The notes below the pieces were generated by a model. That model worked only from the letters and a program-made list of their open reading frames with translations. It searched no databases and had not been told where the DNA came from. DNA of 64,000 nucleotides, taken from contig NZ_AP028461.1 in NCBI RefSeq assembly GCF_033097365.1, positions 9,176,001 through 9,240,000 of the forward strand, written 5' to 3'. Shown one piece after another: positions 1 to 7,349 of the stretch; position 1 is the stretch's first letter, and each line of letters opens with the position of its first letter. This DNA is from Actinoplanes sichuanensis. GTDB taxonomy: Bacteria; Actinomycetota; Actinomycetes; Mycobacteriales; Micromonosporaceae. Made by a program: the position numbers and the translations under genes.

Positions 1-86
1 CCTGTTGTCGTCCGTTGCCGGGCATCCCGCTGACTTTCCGCTGACGATCTGACCCGCGTATCCGCAGGTCGGAATGGGGAAGCACG

Positions 87-275
87 ATGCGTCAGAAGCC
101 GTGCCGGATGCCCGCCCCAGCCGGACGGCTGGCGGACGATCCAGTTGAGTTCGTTGAGGATGCGGCCGGAGTGGCCTGCCTGGCTCTGCTGGTGAGAGAC
201 CCGCAGGCGTTGCCGGCCCAGTTAAAGCCGTTCCGGCTGCCGCATAGGCGCGGCAGACCACCCAAGAGCGGCTAG
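87..275 (+). CDS. Small basic hypothetical protein
   Basis: A 62-residue frame starting at ATG, with a GGGGAAG stretch upstream that could act as a ribosome site. The tail ends RRGRPPKSG, which resembles an AT-hook (core RGRP), so a DNA-contacting role is conceivable. No family is recognised. The next gene starts 44 nt downstream on the same strand. The frame is short and lies in G+C-rich DNA where chance frames are common, so it may not be real. Confidence 0.3.
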   Translation: MRQKPCRMPAPAGRLADDPVEFVEDAAGVACLALLVRDPQALPAQLKPFRLPHRRGRPPKSG

Positions 276-318
276 ACGGTCGACTGTCCTCGATGGCCAG
301 TCACGATACGGTCCGCCG

Positions 319-945
319 ATGACTTCATCGATGCCGCTGTTCGGTGCTGCCAACGCCTGGATCACCCCGCCGATAGCAGTCTCTGTGCTGGCTCTGCTGT
401 TCACCGTGGCGTCGTTCTGGTGGATCCAGGTACGCCGCGGACGGTTGCGTAGTTTCGGACCGTCGGCCTATGCCGCTAGCTACGGCAAAGACAAGACCTT
501 GGTCAACCTGCCGCTGGTCATTCACAACACTGGGCCGGCACCGCTCGCGGTCATCAATGCCCGCTTACGGCTTCGCCCGGCAAACATGGCCGACGGTTCG
601 GGTGAGATCGTTCTGTACTGGCATGCGCTGCGGACCGCGATCTATACGGACGCCGCGAACGGCGGGCGCACCTTTGCCTCGCCGTTCGCGGTAGAGGGCC
701 GGAAGTCTGTAGAGAAGTATCTGGAGTTTCAGCGCAATGTCCCCAACTCCCAGTTGGCGGCGGTCCCGTATCGGGCCACGGTTGACGTTCGGGTCGAACC
801 GTCCGCAAGGCCTTCCCGATGGGTGAAGCTGGTGAGGTTCACCTTGCATGCCGAGTTGATCACGGAGGCTCGTGAACCGTTCCTTCAGCGGAGTAACGAT
901 CCGGACCTTATGGGTGAGAAGTCCCAAACGTGGGTTCAAGGCTGA
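319..945 (+). CDS. Hypothetical membrane-anchored protein
   Basis: A 208-residue protein with one clear hydrophobic segment near the N-terminus (about residues 15-36, from ITPPIAVSVLALL to FWWIQV) followed by RRGR, the positive-inside signature of an N-terminal anchor. The remainder (about residues 45-190) looks like a beta-rich domain with alternating hydrophobics (LVNLPLVIHNTG, ATVDVRVEP). No catalytic motif is visible and no family is recognised. Codon use matches the high-G+C surroundings. It lies at the left of the accessory region, and the element probably continues beyond the window. Confidence 0.6.
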   Translation: MTSSMPLFGAANAWITPPIAVSVLALLFTVASFWWIQVRRGRLRSFGPSAYAASYGKDKTLVNLPLVIHNTGPAPLAVINARLRLRPANMADGSGEIVLYWHALRTAIYTDAANGGRTFASPFAVEGRKSVEKYLEFQRNVPNSQLAAVPYRATVDVRVEPSARPSRWVKLVRFTLHAELITEAREPFLQRSNDPDLMGEKSQTWVQG

Positions 946-988
946 GCTGTGCTGGCCACCACCAAGCTGATCCTTGACCGGAAGCGGT

Positions 989-1261
989 CTACTTGCCGAA
1001 CCGCCCTGTGGTGCGCTTGGACTCCCAGCGGTCGAGCTGGTGAAGGTCGTTCCGGTCGTAGCCGATGCTGGCCATCGCGGTTTTGACCTGTTCAAGGCGT
1101 ACGCCAGCGTCCGCGAAGTCCTTCAAGACCTTTGGCATCAATGCTTCGGACTGGCTGTTGCGCGCCCAACCGTTATTGCCCAGGTGGTCAAGGAAGTCCA
1201 GCAGTTTGCCCTGTTCGGGGGTGAACCCGTCCCACGTATGTCCTTCAGGTGATCTGGCCAT
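989..1261 (-). CDS. Hypothetical protein, 90 aa
   Basis: A 90-residue, probably cytosolic and helical protein (FTPEQGKLLDFLDHLGNN, ALMPKVLKDFADAGVRLEQV). Amino-acid composition and G+C-rich third positions look like genuine coding sequence, but no strong ribosome site precedes the ATG at 1261. It stands alone, convergent with the membrane protein to its left. No family is recognised and no function is proposed. Confidence 0.5.
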   Translation of the reverse strand: MARSPEGHTWDGFTPEQGKLLDFLDHLGNNGWARNSQSEALMPKVLKDFADAGVRLEQVKTAMASIGYDRNDLHQLDRWESKRTTGRFGK

Positions 1262-1418
1262 GGCCCGGAACGCTATGCCGCTTGCTCTACTGCCGCAATG
1301 TCAGCCGCCCCCCGATGCGTCGCTGGTCCCGGAATACGCAAAAGCCCGTCGCGTCGGCAAGCGAGGGCCGTCATCAACGGGTCAGGACGGCCCACCCGAT
1401 GCCGGGGCAGGGGGCTGG

Positions 1419-2096
1419 CTACTCCGCGGTCGGGATCGGCGGCATGGAAGGTGGTGTCGGCGTCGGATCCGGAATCGGTGAGTTTGACGACCTGACAGGT
1501 GTCGGTGACGTCGACGACCGGGCCGGGGACGGAGATGTGCTCTTGGCCGGGGACGCAGACGTTCTGGTAGGTGCTGGGGCCGGGCCACCGCACAGCGTGT
1601 GAGAGCCGGTGCGGCCCCACGTGCAGGTGTGCACCACCGTGTTCTTGTTGGTGCGCAGGGTGGCGGTGTCGCCGGTGTTGTTCCAAATGTAGTTCCCGGA
1701 CTGCCAGTAGCGGTGCCCATTGGGTCGCCCGTCGACGCCTCGGCCGGTGTGGATGATCCGGGAGTGGCCGGCAGGCAGGGTGCCGGACAGTCGGTAGGTG
1801 TGGCCGGTCTTGTCGCGGATGGTCCAGCCGGTGAGCGTGACGGTGGTCTTGCCACGGTTGGTGATCTGTGCGTATTCGGCGTTCAGGCTTGTGTTGGAGC
1901 GGGAGTCGGTACCGGGCGAGTTGTAGTAGATCTTCGTGAACCGCACGTTCGGAACGCTGGTCGTCGCCGCCGACGCGACCGTGATGCCAGCGGCTGTGAC
2001 GGCGAAGGCGGTGCCGGTGACGGCGATCCACCGCCACCGTTTACGCAAGGCGGGTGTGGACGGTGTGGGCATCCGGCCATGCTGCCAGTCGGACAC
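1419..2096 (-). CDS. Secreted lamin-tail-domain (LTD) protein
   Basis: A 225-residue protein. A basic stretch (RKRWRW) and a hydrophobic core ending in AAGITVASA form a Sec signal peptide at about residues 17-45. The next ~110 residues match the LTD fold of extracellular actinobacterial proteins: VRFTKIYYNSPGTD, then EYAQITNRG, LTGWTIRDKTGHTY and WNNTGDTATLRT. The last ~50 residues are a Pro/Ser/Thr-rich tail. LTDs are thought to mediate adhesion or extracellular DNA/protein contacts; the role here is unknown. The frame opens with GTG at 2096; an in-frame ATG at 2072 is an alternative start. It appears to be a single gene. Confidence 0.8.
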   Translation of the reverse strand: MSDWQHGRMPTPSTPALRKRWRWIAVTGTAFAVTAAGITVASAATTSVPNVRFTKIYYNSPGTDSRSNTSLNAEYAQITNRGKTTVTLTGWTIRDKTGHTYRLSGTLPAGHSRIIHTGRGVDGRPNGHRYWQSGNYIWNNTGDTATLRTNKNTVVHTCTWGRTGSHTLCGGPAPAPTRTSASPAKSTSPSPARSSTSPTPVRSSNSPIPDPTPTPPSMPPIPTAE

Positions 2097-2238
2097 TCGC
2101 GGCGCAGTGCCGCGAATGGGTGGTCGTGGATGCCTGACCGGTCAGCACGCCGGTCCATACAGGCCAAGCCCCGCAGGCGCGTAAGACAGCCCGTCGAGCA
2201 GGTCGGGTAGCCCGAGGGCGATCAGCGAGAATGACGGG

Positions 2239-2601
2239 ATGACCACGAGTGCACGACCTGATCCGGGCAACGCAACCGAGTTCATCGAGGTGAGTACGGC
2301 CACCGAGACCCGAGAGGCCGCGGTCGCGCTCGCTCGGATGGCTGTCGAGTCCCGCCTTGCCGCCGGGGCACAGATCACCGGGCCAGTCATTTCGGCGTTC
2401 TGGCACCTCGGCGAATTCGGGACTGGCGAAGAATGGCGACTTGTCCTGCGGACACGGTTCGACCTGTTTGACGACCTGCGATCCGATCTGATGAAAAACC
2501 ATCCGTGGCAGAATCCCGAAATCATCGCAACGCCGATTCTCGCTGGTTCAACGGAATGTCTTGAGTGGATTCGAGCCTCGACGCGTGACGCAGTCAGCTA
2601 G
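2239..2601 (+). CDS. CutA-like divalent-ion-tolerance family protein
   Basis: A 120-residue protein with the size and motif order of the CutA1 family, which forms trimeric ferredoxin-like folds. The first strand is EFIEVSTATE, the helix is EAAVALARMAVESRLAAGAQI (read across residues 24-44), then come GPVISAFWHLGEFGTGEEWRL, RTRFDLFDDLRSDL, and the family hallmark HPWQNPEIIATPI followed by CLEWI. The family Cys of the 'LAAC' motif is replaced by Gly. CutA proteins are linked to metal tolerance, though the biochemistry is unsettled. Its end overlaps the tail of the convergent regulator by 8 nt. Confidence 0.8.
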   Translation: MTTSARPDPGNATEFIEVSTATETREAAVALARMAVESRLAAGAQITGPVISAFWHLGEFGTGEEWRLVLRTRFDLFDDLRSDLMKNHPWQNPEIIATPILAGSTECLEWIRASTRDAVS

Positions 2602-3916
2602 GCGTCAACTTCTCGAAAACCTCCGCAACCTCGGGAACGGTGCGGAATTCGGCTAGTCCCCCAAGGACTCGGGAAAGCTGCTGCCGAGGGCGAACCGAGG
2701 CGACTCCCGCCGTGAGGTCGAGTGCCCGACTGACGGTGACGGCCGATTCCTCGACCTCTCCGGCATTCAGATACGAGTCCGCCAGCCACGACAGATAGAG
2801 CGCCTTGTCACGAGCGTATGCGTCGTCAAAATCGGCAAGAACCGCCTTCAGGATAGGTACGGCCCGGAGCGGTCGCCGCAACTCCGTCCAGCAACGTCCT
2901 GCCATGATCTGTAGCTCGCTCTCGTCGACCCAGGCCGACCAGTCAGGGTCCGGCTCCTGCCCGCCGGCCACGAGTGCCTGCTGAGCATCGTCGAGTGCTC
3001 GGGCAGTCTCATTGGCGTTACCGGCGATGGCGTGTGCCCAGGCACGACGTTCGTGAAGCAGGGCACCCGCCGAGCCGACGGCGGCGACGCCAGCCACCTC
3101 GCATGAGGCGGTGGCGAGTTGGACAGCGGCAGCCGGATCCGCCTGGATTCGCTGATAGGCAAGGAACGCGAACGCGTTGCCCGCGAGCAGCGGCTCACCG
3201 GCCTGCTCGGCCGCCGCGCGGCTTGCCTCATAGAGCCGTCCGGCTTCGGCGTGGTCGCCAGCATCGAATGCGGCCCACCCCGCCTGCTGGGCTTGCTCGG
3301 CCAGAACCGACAACAGTTCGCGGCCGGTAGCCTCCGAATACATCCCGTCTTTGATGAGAGCTTTCGTAGCCTTGTACTCACCAGCGTAGATACGAAATGT
3401 GTCACCACCGCCGAGCACATTGTCAAGGCGTCTGAGGCGCGCCGTACGCTTCCTCAGGACAGCCGGAAAATGCGAACCCACGCGGTATCTTCCGTTTTCC
3501 AGCCGGAGACCGACCGCGAACCCCGTGCCGACAGTGGCAGCCTTGAGGAAGTCTCTGCGGTGCACGGAACTGTCTCCATCCCATCGATCATCGGCAAGTA
3601 GCTGCGGGCTTTCGCCATGAGGGAAGCACTCCCACACGCGAGGGGCGAGACCCATCATCCAACCTGGGATGAGCAGCGCGTCAGAGATTTGCGCGATCTT
3701 CTCATACGACGTGATGCTGCCAACCCCGCGCGCCAATGCGCCCACACGCTCGGGCTTGATTCCGCACGCTTCGCCGATCTTGGAGTAGCTGATTCCCGCC
3801 CACTTCCTCACCAGGGCGAAGACCTGCCCGAAGTCGTGTCGCGCAAGGGCTTCCCGAACATCGGCCCGATCAAGTACGTGCGCCGGAATACCGGTTGCCG
3901 ACCTGTCCGCCGTCAC
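2594..3916 (-). CDS. XRE-type HTH regulator with TPR-like domain
   Basis: A 440-residue protein counted from GTG at 3916, chosen because GGAGGGGG sits 7 nt upstream; the frame stays open further upstream, but that part overlaps other genes. Residues ~15-80 hold an XRE-like helix-turn-helix (FALVRKWAGISYSKIGEACG, then RVGALARGVGSITSYEKIAQISDAL). A twin-arginine-like RRDFLKAATVGTGFAVG occurs near residues 122-138. The C-terminal ~280 residues are alanine-rich helical repeats of TPR type. Such XRE-TPR proteins are common actinobacterial regulators, often beside small genes they control. Here the divergent small gene at 4041 and the palindrome at 3942-3962 are candidate targets. Specific function unknown. 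Confidence 0.8.
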   Translation of the reverse strand: MTADRSATGIPAHVLDRADVREALARHDFGQVFALVRKWAGISYSKIGEACGIKPERVGALARGVGSITSYEKIAQISDALLIPGWMMGLAPRVWECFPHGESPQLLADDRWDGDSSVHRRDFLKAATVGTGFAVGLRLENGRYRVGSHFPAVLRKRTARLRRLDNVLGGGDTFRIYAGEYKATKALIKDGMYSEATGRELLSVLAEQAQQAGWAAFDAGDHAEAGRLYEASRAAAEQAGEPLLAGNAFAFLAYQRIQADPAAAVQLATASCEVAGVAAVGSAGALLHERRAWAHAIAGNANETARALDDAQQALVAGGQEPDPDWSAWVDESELQIMAGRCWTELRRPLRAVPILKAVLADFDDAYARDKALYLSWLADSYLNAGEVEESAVTVSRALDLTAGVASVRPRQQLSRVLGGLAEFRTVPEVAEVFEKLTPS

Positions 3917-3941
3917 TCGTACACCCCCTCCCCACCGACCC

Positions 3942-3962
3942 GGTACCCCCATCATGGGTACC
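3942..3962. promoter_or_regulatory. Inverted repeat between divergent genes (operator candidate)
   Basis: GGTACCC, seven spacer bases, then GGGTACC: a perfect 7-bp inverted repeat. It lies 26 nt upstream of the regulator's GTG (3916) and about 80 nt upstream of the small gene at 4041. Position and symmetry suit autoregulation by the XRE-TPR protein, which is an inference. Confidence 0.4.
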
Positions 3963-4040
3963 CCCACGCAGGGGAAGAGAACAGCCCCTACCAGCACGCA
4001 TCGTGGATCCACATCGAATGTCACACGGGTGGGGGGATCA

Positions 4041-4199
4041 ATGCTAGGCGCAGCAATCGTGTTCTTCGCGGTCGGCTTCGCGGTCGGACTCTTCCTTTTC
4101 AAGGTCAAACAGCGCTGGTGCCCACACTGCGGCTCGATGACGACCGCGACCGTTCCTGAACAGCCCGTTCCGGGAACACCGTCATGTCGACCGAGTTGA
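4041..4199 (+). CDS. Small single-pass membrane protein with CxxC
   Basis: A 52-residue protein from the ATG at 4041, preceded by GGGGGGATCA as ribosome site. One transmembrane helix (LGAAIVFFAVGFAVGLFLF) occupies residues 2-20. A short cytosolic tail follows with WCPHCGS, a possible thiol or metal-binding CxxC. Its last 16 nt overlap the start of the next gene, suggesting coupled translation. Divergent from the XRE-TPR regulator and possibly controlled by it. No family recognised. Confidence 0.55.
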   Translation: MLGAAIVFFAVGFAVGLFLFKVKQRWCPHCGSMTTATVPEQPVPGTPSCRPS

Positions 4200-4462
4200 T
4201 CATTACGGCCCGGCCGATCCTCGAACAGCCGGGAGAGCACGTTCCCGAGCGGCCATCGTGGGACTGCGGCAAGTGCGGACAGAGTTGGCCGTGCGCCAAC
4301 GCGAAGTCTGACCTTCTGTACGAACACCTCACCACTCCGGCGGCCGCGCTGGTCCGCTTGGCCCTGCACATGTGGGAAGCGTTCGACGACTTTGCCGCCC
4401 GTGGCCATATACCGGCGGATCTGCGTGAACGGTTCATCGGATGGGTCCGCGATTCGCCATGA
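4184..4462 (+). CDS. Conserved actinobacterial hypothetical (CGxxWPC protein)
   Basis: A 92-residue protein with a central DCGKCGQSWPC motif (residues ~27-37): four closely spaced Cys that may bind a metal. The C-terminal half is helical (LVRLALHMWEAFDDFAARGH) and ends ERFIGWVRDSP. Proteins with a CGQxWPC motif and this length occur widely in actinomycetes, typically beside XRE-TPR regulators, and are sometimes mislabelled flavin reductases; I recognise the type but not a function. It overlaps the preceding membrane-protein gene by 16 nt and is probably co-transcribed with it. Confidence 0.7.
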   Translation: MSTELIITARPILEQPGEHVPERPSWDCGKCGQSWPCANAKSDLLYEHLTTPAAALVRLALHMWEAFDDFAARGHIPADLRERFIGWVRDSP

Positions 4463-4516
4463 GGCAAACGATCCGACGGTCCTGTCGCCTTTCAGAGTCC
4501 AGGAAATCCATCCTCA

Positions 4517-4804
4517 ATGACCAGAGAGAGTCAATCGGCGATGACCACAACGCAGCCGGACCCGCAAGAGCCGGTGATCCCCGTACGTAACCCGCGCTCC
4601 CGTCGGGCGGTGTTGACGGTCGGTCCGCGTCGTCTGCCGACTGACGGGTGGGTAAACGTGTGGATCGACACCGGGTCGGGACCGGGCTACGTGCGCCAGG
4701 TATGTAGCGATCGGCTCACACTCGCCGACGCTGACGATGGTGCCGGCGAGAGCGCGATCTACCACCTCCACCCCGCTCCGGCGGACATCACTAGCCAAAC
4801 CTAG
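4517..4804 (+). CDS. Hypothetical protein, 95 aa
   Basis: A 95-residue protein, possibly shorter if translation starts at the second ATG (4541), which has GAGAGAG about 10 nt upstream. The N-terminal ~25 residues are Pro/Arg-rich. The remainder reads like a small beta barrel (RAVLTVGPRRLPTDGWVNVW, GYVRQVCSDRLTLADADD). No family recognised. It follows the 4184 gene by 54 nt on the same strand and converges with the ApeA-like gene, ending 5 nt from it. Confidence 0.5.
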   Translation: MTRESQSAMTTTQPDPQEPVIPVRNPRSRRAVLTVGPRRLPTDGWVNVWIDTGSGPGYVRQVCSDRLTLADADDGAGESAIYHLHPAPADITSQT

Positions 4805-4809
4805 GACCA

Positions 4810-6192
4810 TTAGACAGATTCTGCATCCTCCGATTCGCTCGCATATATTTCCGGCATCCGGGTTTGCGCCTGCCTCATGAATATCTGGAACACGAGATTC
4901 TCACGAAACGCCTCTGCAATCTTCTGAGGATTAATGCCCGATTCACGAATCATAAGTGAAATTAGAACCCAGTAGAGCGAAGCCGCCAGAACCCGCTTTT
5001 CTGAATCCGATAGATCTTCACCCTCATGAAGCTGATGAGCCACCCTGTTCCGTGACACTTTTACGCTCTTTATCCACAAATCAACGCGCCTGCCGAAGAT
5101 ATCCGCATTAATCTCATGCATCTCTGAGATTATTCGCTCTAGCCTCTGGTGATACGTCACCTGAGAAAGGAAGGCCAGGCTATCATTGAGTACATTGACG
5201 ACCTCTGGGCCAAACCGAGCAAAGATTTTCCTAGCGCTACGCCTTATAGTCTTTGCCAGCCCACGATCAATACGGGCACGATCATCATAAAGTCGCCGAT
5301 GCAGTCCTTCAATTGCGGACGCCAACTGAAAAAGAACTCCAGAGCTAGGAGTAGCGGCCGAAGAAAACTTAGCGTCCACAACCAGTTCACCAAGTGGCGA
5401 AATCGTGGGATTCAGCTTAATCCAGCCCGCAAGTCCCGCTAGCCCAATATCCTTGAATTTAAAAAGTGGCTCCGCCAGAGAGGTTTCGCTCCCAATCTCA
5501 TCCCAAACTCTTGGACCAAATACGCGCATCCATCTGCCAGGCATATCCGAGGGCTGCACATACACCGCACGCACATTGACACGAGCATCTACGCAGATAC
5601 TCACAATCGTACGGAGCGGTTCGACGTATGAGTCAACAACTTCATCCAGCGATGATGGACTAGCGTCCGACACACAAAGCGAGACCGCCCGCCATGCTCG
5701 AACTGAAATCGGGCTAGAGTCGGCCGTCCCGTGCGTAGCGAAGAGCGAAATATTTCCGAATCCTTCACCTATCTCTACAGACTCAGGGTTAGGAACCCTT
5801 CCCTCAACCGACACATATTGACCGGTCAAAGCGATAGAGAATTCCGGAATTTCTACCCAACTTTCAAGACCGGTGAGTTCCACGCGAACAGCGGCGTACG
5901 AATCACCAGATTCAGCAAGAACACCCCTTCCGGAAAGTACATACCTCGGAGCGATCGTCTGCATATTTCCGCTGGTCGAAAAAACTTCGTGGGTAACCGT
6001 CGAATCCAGGAGTGTGACCGTTCCAAGTTTCTCTACTTCACCATAAATAACACCGGGATTAAGAACGCTGGAAAATAGGGGAAAGATCTCACCCCTTACC
6101 ACTACCTTTGGCCATCGCTTGGAAAGATCCAACTCGCCCGGGATCTTCTTGGTGTCGTCCACTTCTGTCCAGAAAATTCCCTCATGTATCAT
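4810..6192 (-). CDS. ApeA-like HEPN protein (probable anti-phage abortive-infection RNase)
   Basis: A 460-residue protein. The C-terminal third is helical and carries the HEPN RNase signature RNxxxH as R381-N382-R383-V384-A385-H386. The N-terminal ~250 residues are beta-rich with the layout of the ApeA N-terminal domain (IFWTEVDDTKKIPGEL, VVVRGEIFPLFS, RYVLSGRGVL). Known ApeA-type proteins are single-gene anti-phage systems whose HEPN domain is thought to cleave RNA on infection. The DNA is visibly AT-richer than its neighbours (a counted line, 5401-5460, is 29/60 G+C) and codon use differs, indicating recent transfer. The start is the ATG at 6192 with a weak ribosome site. A truncated frame ends just upstream (6199). 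Assignment rests on motif and architecture, not a database match. Confidence 0.75.
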   Translation of the reverse strand: MIHEGIFWTEVDDTKKIPGELDLSKRWPKVVVRGEIFPLFSSVLNPGVIYGEVEKLGTVTLLDSTVTHEVFSTSGNMQTIAPRYVLSGRGVLAESGDSYAAVRVELTGLESWVEIPEFSIALTGQYVSVEGRVPNPESVEIGEGFGNISLFATHGTADSSPISVRAWRAVSLCVSDASPSSLDEVVDSYVEPLRTIVSICVDARVNVRAVYVQPSDMPGRWMRVFGPRVWDEIGSETSLAEPLFKFKDIGLAGLAGWIKLNPTISPLGELVVDAKFSSAATPSSGVLFQLASAIEGLHRRLYDDRARIDRGLAKTIRRSARKIFARFGPEVVNVLNDSLAFLSQVTYHQRLERIISEMHEINADIFGRRVDLWIKSVKVSRNRVAHQLHEGEDLSDSEKRVLAASLYWVLISLMIRESGINPQKIAEAFRENLVFQIFMRQAQTRMPEIYASESEDAESV

Positions 6193-6198
6193 AATGTC

Positions 6199-6315
6199 TC
6201 ACATTTCATCTAGCGCCGCTCTTGCAGTTTCAAAAGTTACAGCTTCGCCAAGATCACCGTTCGCTGCGAGTTGGGAATACGCCGTAACAAGGCCTCGCGC
6301 GCAACACCCGCTGTG
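6199..6315 (-). pseudogene. C-terminal remnant of an unknown gene upstream of the ApeA-like gene
   Basis: Between an in-frame TAG (6316-6318) and a TGA at 6199-6201, the minus strand reads 38 codons with protein-like composition: GLVTAYSQLAANGDLGEAV, then TFETARAALDEM. It has no ATG, GTG or TTG start and ends only 6 nt before the ApeA-like start codon, the spacing of an operon partner. The simplest reading is that an upstream gene of the transferred block was cut, leaving its 3' end. It could also be a chance frame. Confidence 0.35.
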
Positions 6316-6412
6316 CTACACCGACTCGTCTATGTAAATCTTCGCAGCGCCGGTCCCTGGCCTCGACGTTGCGGGGTGTTGCACCTCGTCCCATCGCGTC
6401 CATTCAGCTACA

Positions 6413-6500
6413 GAGTCCATCGAGCACATCGCCATCGATGGACTCTCCGCCGGTGGGGATGCCTTGATGAGGCATCCGTTGAGGCTGGGACTCTGTCCCA
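6413..6500 (+). promoter_or_regulatory. Three successive hairpins in the leader of the Nudix gene
   Basis: Three perfect inverted repeats lie in the 110 bp before the Nudix start: GAGTCCATCGA/TCGATGGACTC (6413-6423, 6435-6445), GGATGCCT/AGGCATCC (6457-6464, 6470-6477) and TGGGAC/GTCCCA (6486-6491, 6495-6500). They could be operators or a structured 5' leader. None is followed by a T-run, so simple termination is unlikely. Confidence 0.45.
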
Positions 6501-6521
6501 ACGATCAGAGAGAATCACTTG

Positions 6522-7349
6522 GTGACGACGACAACGCGGCCGGACCCTGAGGCTGAGTGGTGGACGACGAAGGATGTTGCGGCGTACCTCGGCATCGCGG
6601 TTGCCGCCGTCAGCAGCTACCGGCGTCGCGGGCAGATGCCCGAGCCTGACAAGACCATCGGCACCCGCACGCACCTGTGGAAACCGGCTCGGATCATCGA
6701 CTGGCACGGCTCCCGTGACCGGGTTGGCGTCGGTGGCCGGCCGCGCGGAAGCAAGGCCGAACTGGCACCCGTTCCGGCACCCGAGCCGGACGATCTCAGC
6801 CGGTGGGTCACACACGGTCGTCGACCGTTGTACGACAGCGAGTGGATCAAGCTCTACATGACCGATGTTGAACTGCCGGACGGCCAGCGCTTCGAGCACC
6901 ACACGGTGTGGATGCCGACCGCCGCCATGACGGCGGTTCTGAACGACGCCCTGACGCACGTGCTCCTGATGTGGCGACACCGGTTCGTGCCCGACCTGTG
7001 GAACTGGGAGTTGCCCGGCGGCCTGGTCGACGCGGACGAGGAGCCCGCGCAGACGGCGGCACGCGAGATCGAGGAGGAGACCGGGTACCGGCCCCGGAGC
7101 ATCGAGCACCTGGTGACGTTCGAGCCGATGATCGGCATGGTCAGCACCCCGCACCACGTCTTCATCGCGCGAGGCGCGGAGCGGATCGGTGAGCCCACCG
7201 AGAAGACCGAGATGCAACGCATGGAGTGGGTGCCGCTGACCCAGGTTCCGGCCCTGATCGCTCAGGGGCAGGTCAGCAACTCTGGAACGCTGGTCGCCCT
7301 GCTGCACGTGCTGGCGATCAGCGGCCCGAAGGCTCCATACCGCTCCTGA
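6522..7349 (+). CDS. Nudix hydrolase with N-terminal HTH domain
   Basis: About 275 residues from GTG at 6522 (TTG at 6519 is also possible; AGAGAG lies upstream). Residues ~13-70 form a helix-turn-helix of MerR/excisionase type (WWTTKDVAAYLGIAVAAV, SYRRRGQMPEPD, THLWKPARIIDW). The C-terminal half is a Nudix domain with a complete box: G-x5-E-x7-REIEEETG (residues ~166-190). Nudix enzymes hydrolyse nucleoside diphosphate derivatives such as NDP-sugars or dinucleotides; the substrate here is not predictable. The fusion suggests a DNA-bound or regulatory enzyme. Its 3' end overlaps the convergent broken regulator by 32 nt. Confidence 0.85.
   Translation: MTTTTRPDPEAEWWTTKDVAAYLGIAVAAVSSYRRRGQMPEPDKTIGTRTHLWKPARIIDWHGSRDRVGVGGRPRGSKAELAPVPAPEPDDLSRWVTHGRRPLYDSEWIKLYMTDVELPDGQRFEHHTVWMPTAAMTAVLNDALTHVLLMWRHRFVPDLWNWELPGGLVDADEEPAQTAAREIEEETGYRPRSIEHLVTFEPMIGMVSTPHHVFIARGAERIGEPTEKTEMQRMEWVPLTQVPALIAQGQVSNSGTLVALLHVLAISGPKAPYRS

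Noticed and set aside
3917..4408. N-terminal extension of the XRE-TPR regulator from an ATG at 4408
   Set aside because: The extension overlaps two plus-strand small genes and the divergent promoter, lacks protein-like composition, and GTG 3916 has a strong ribosome site.
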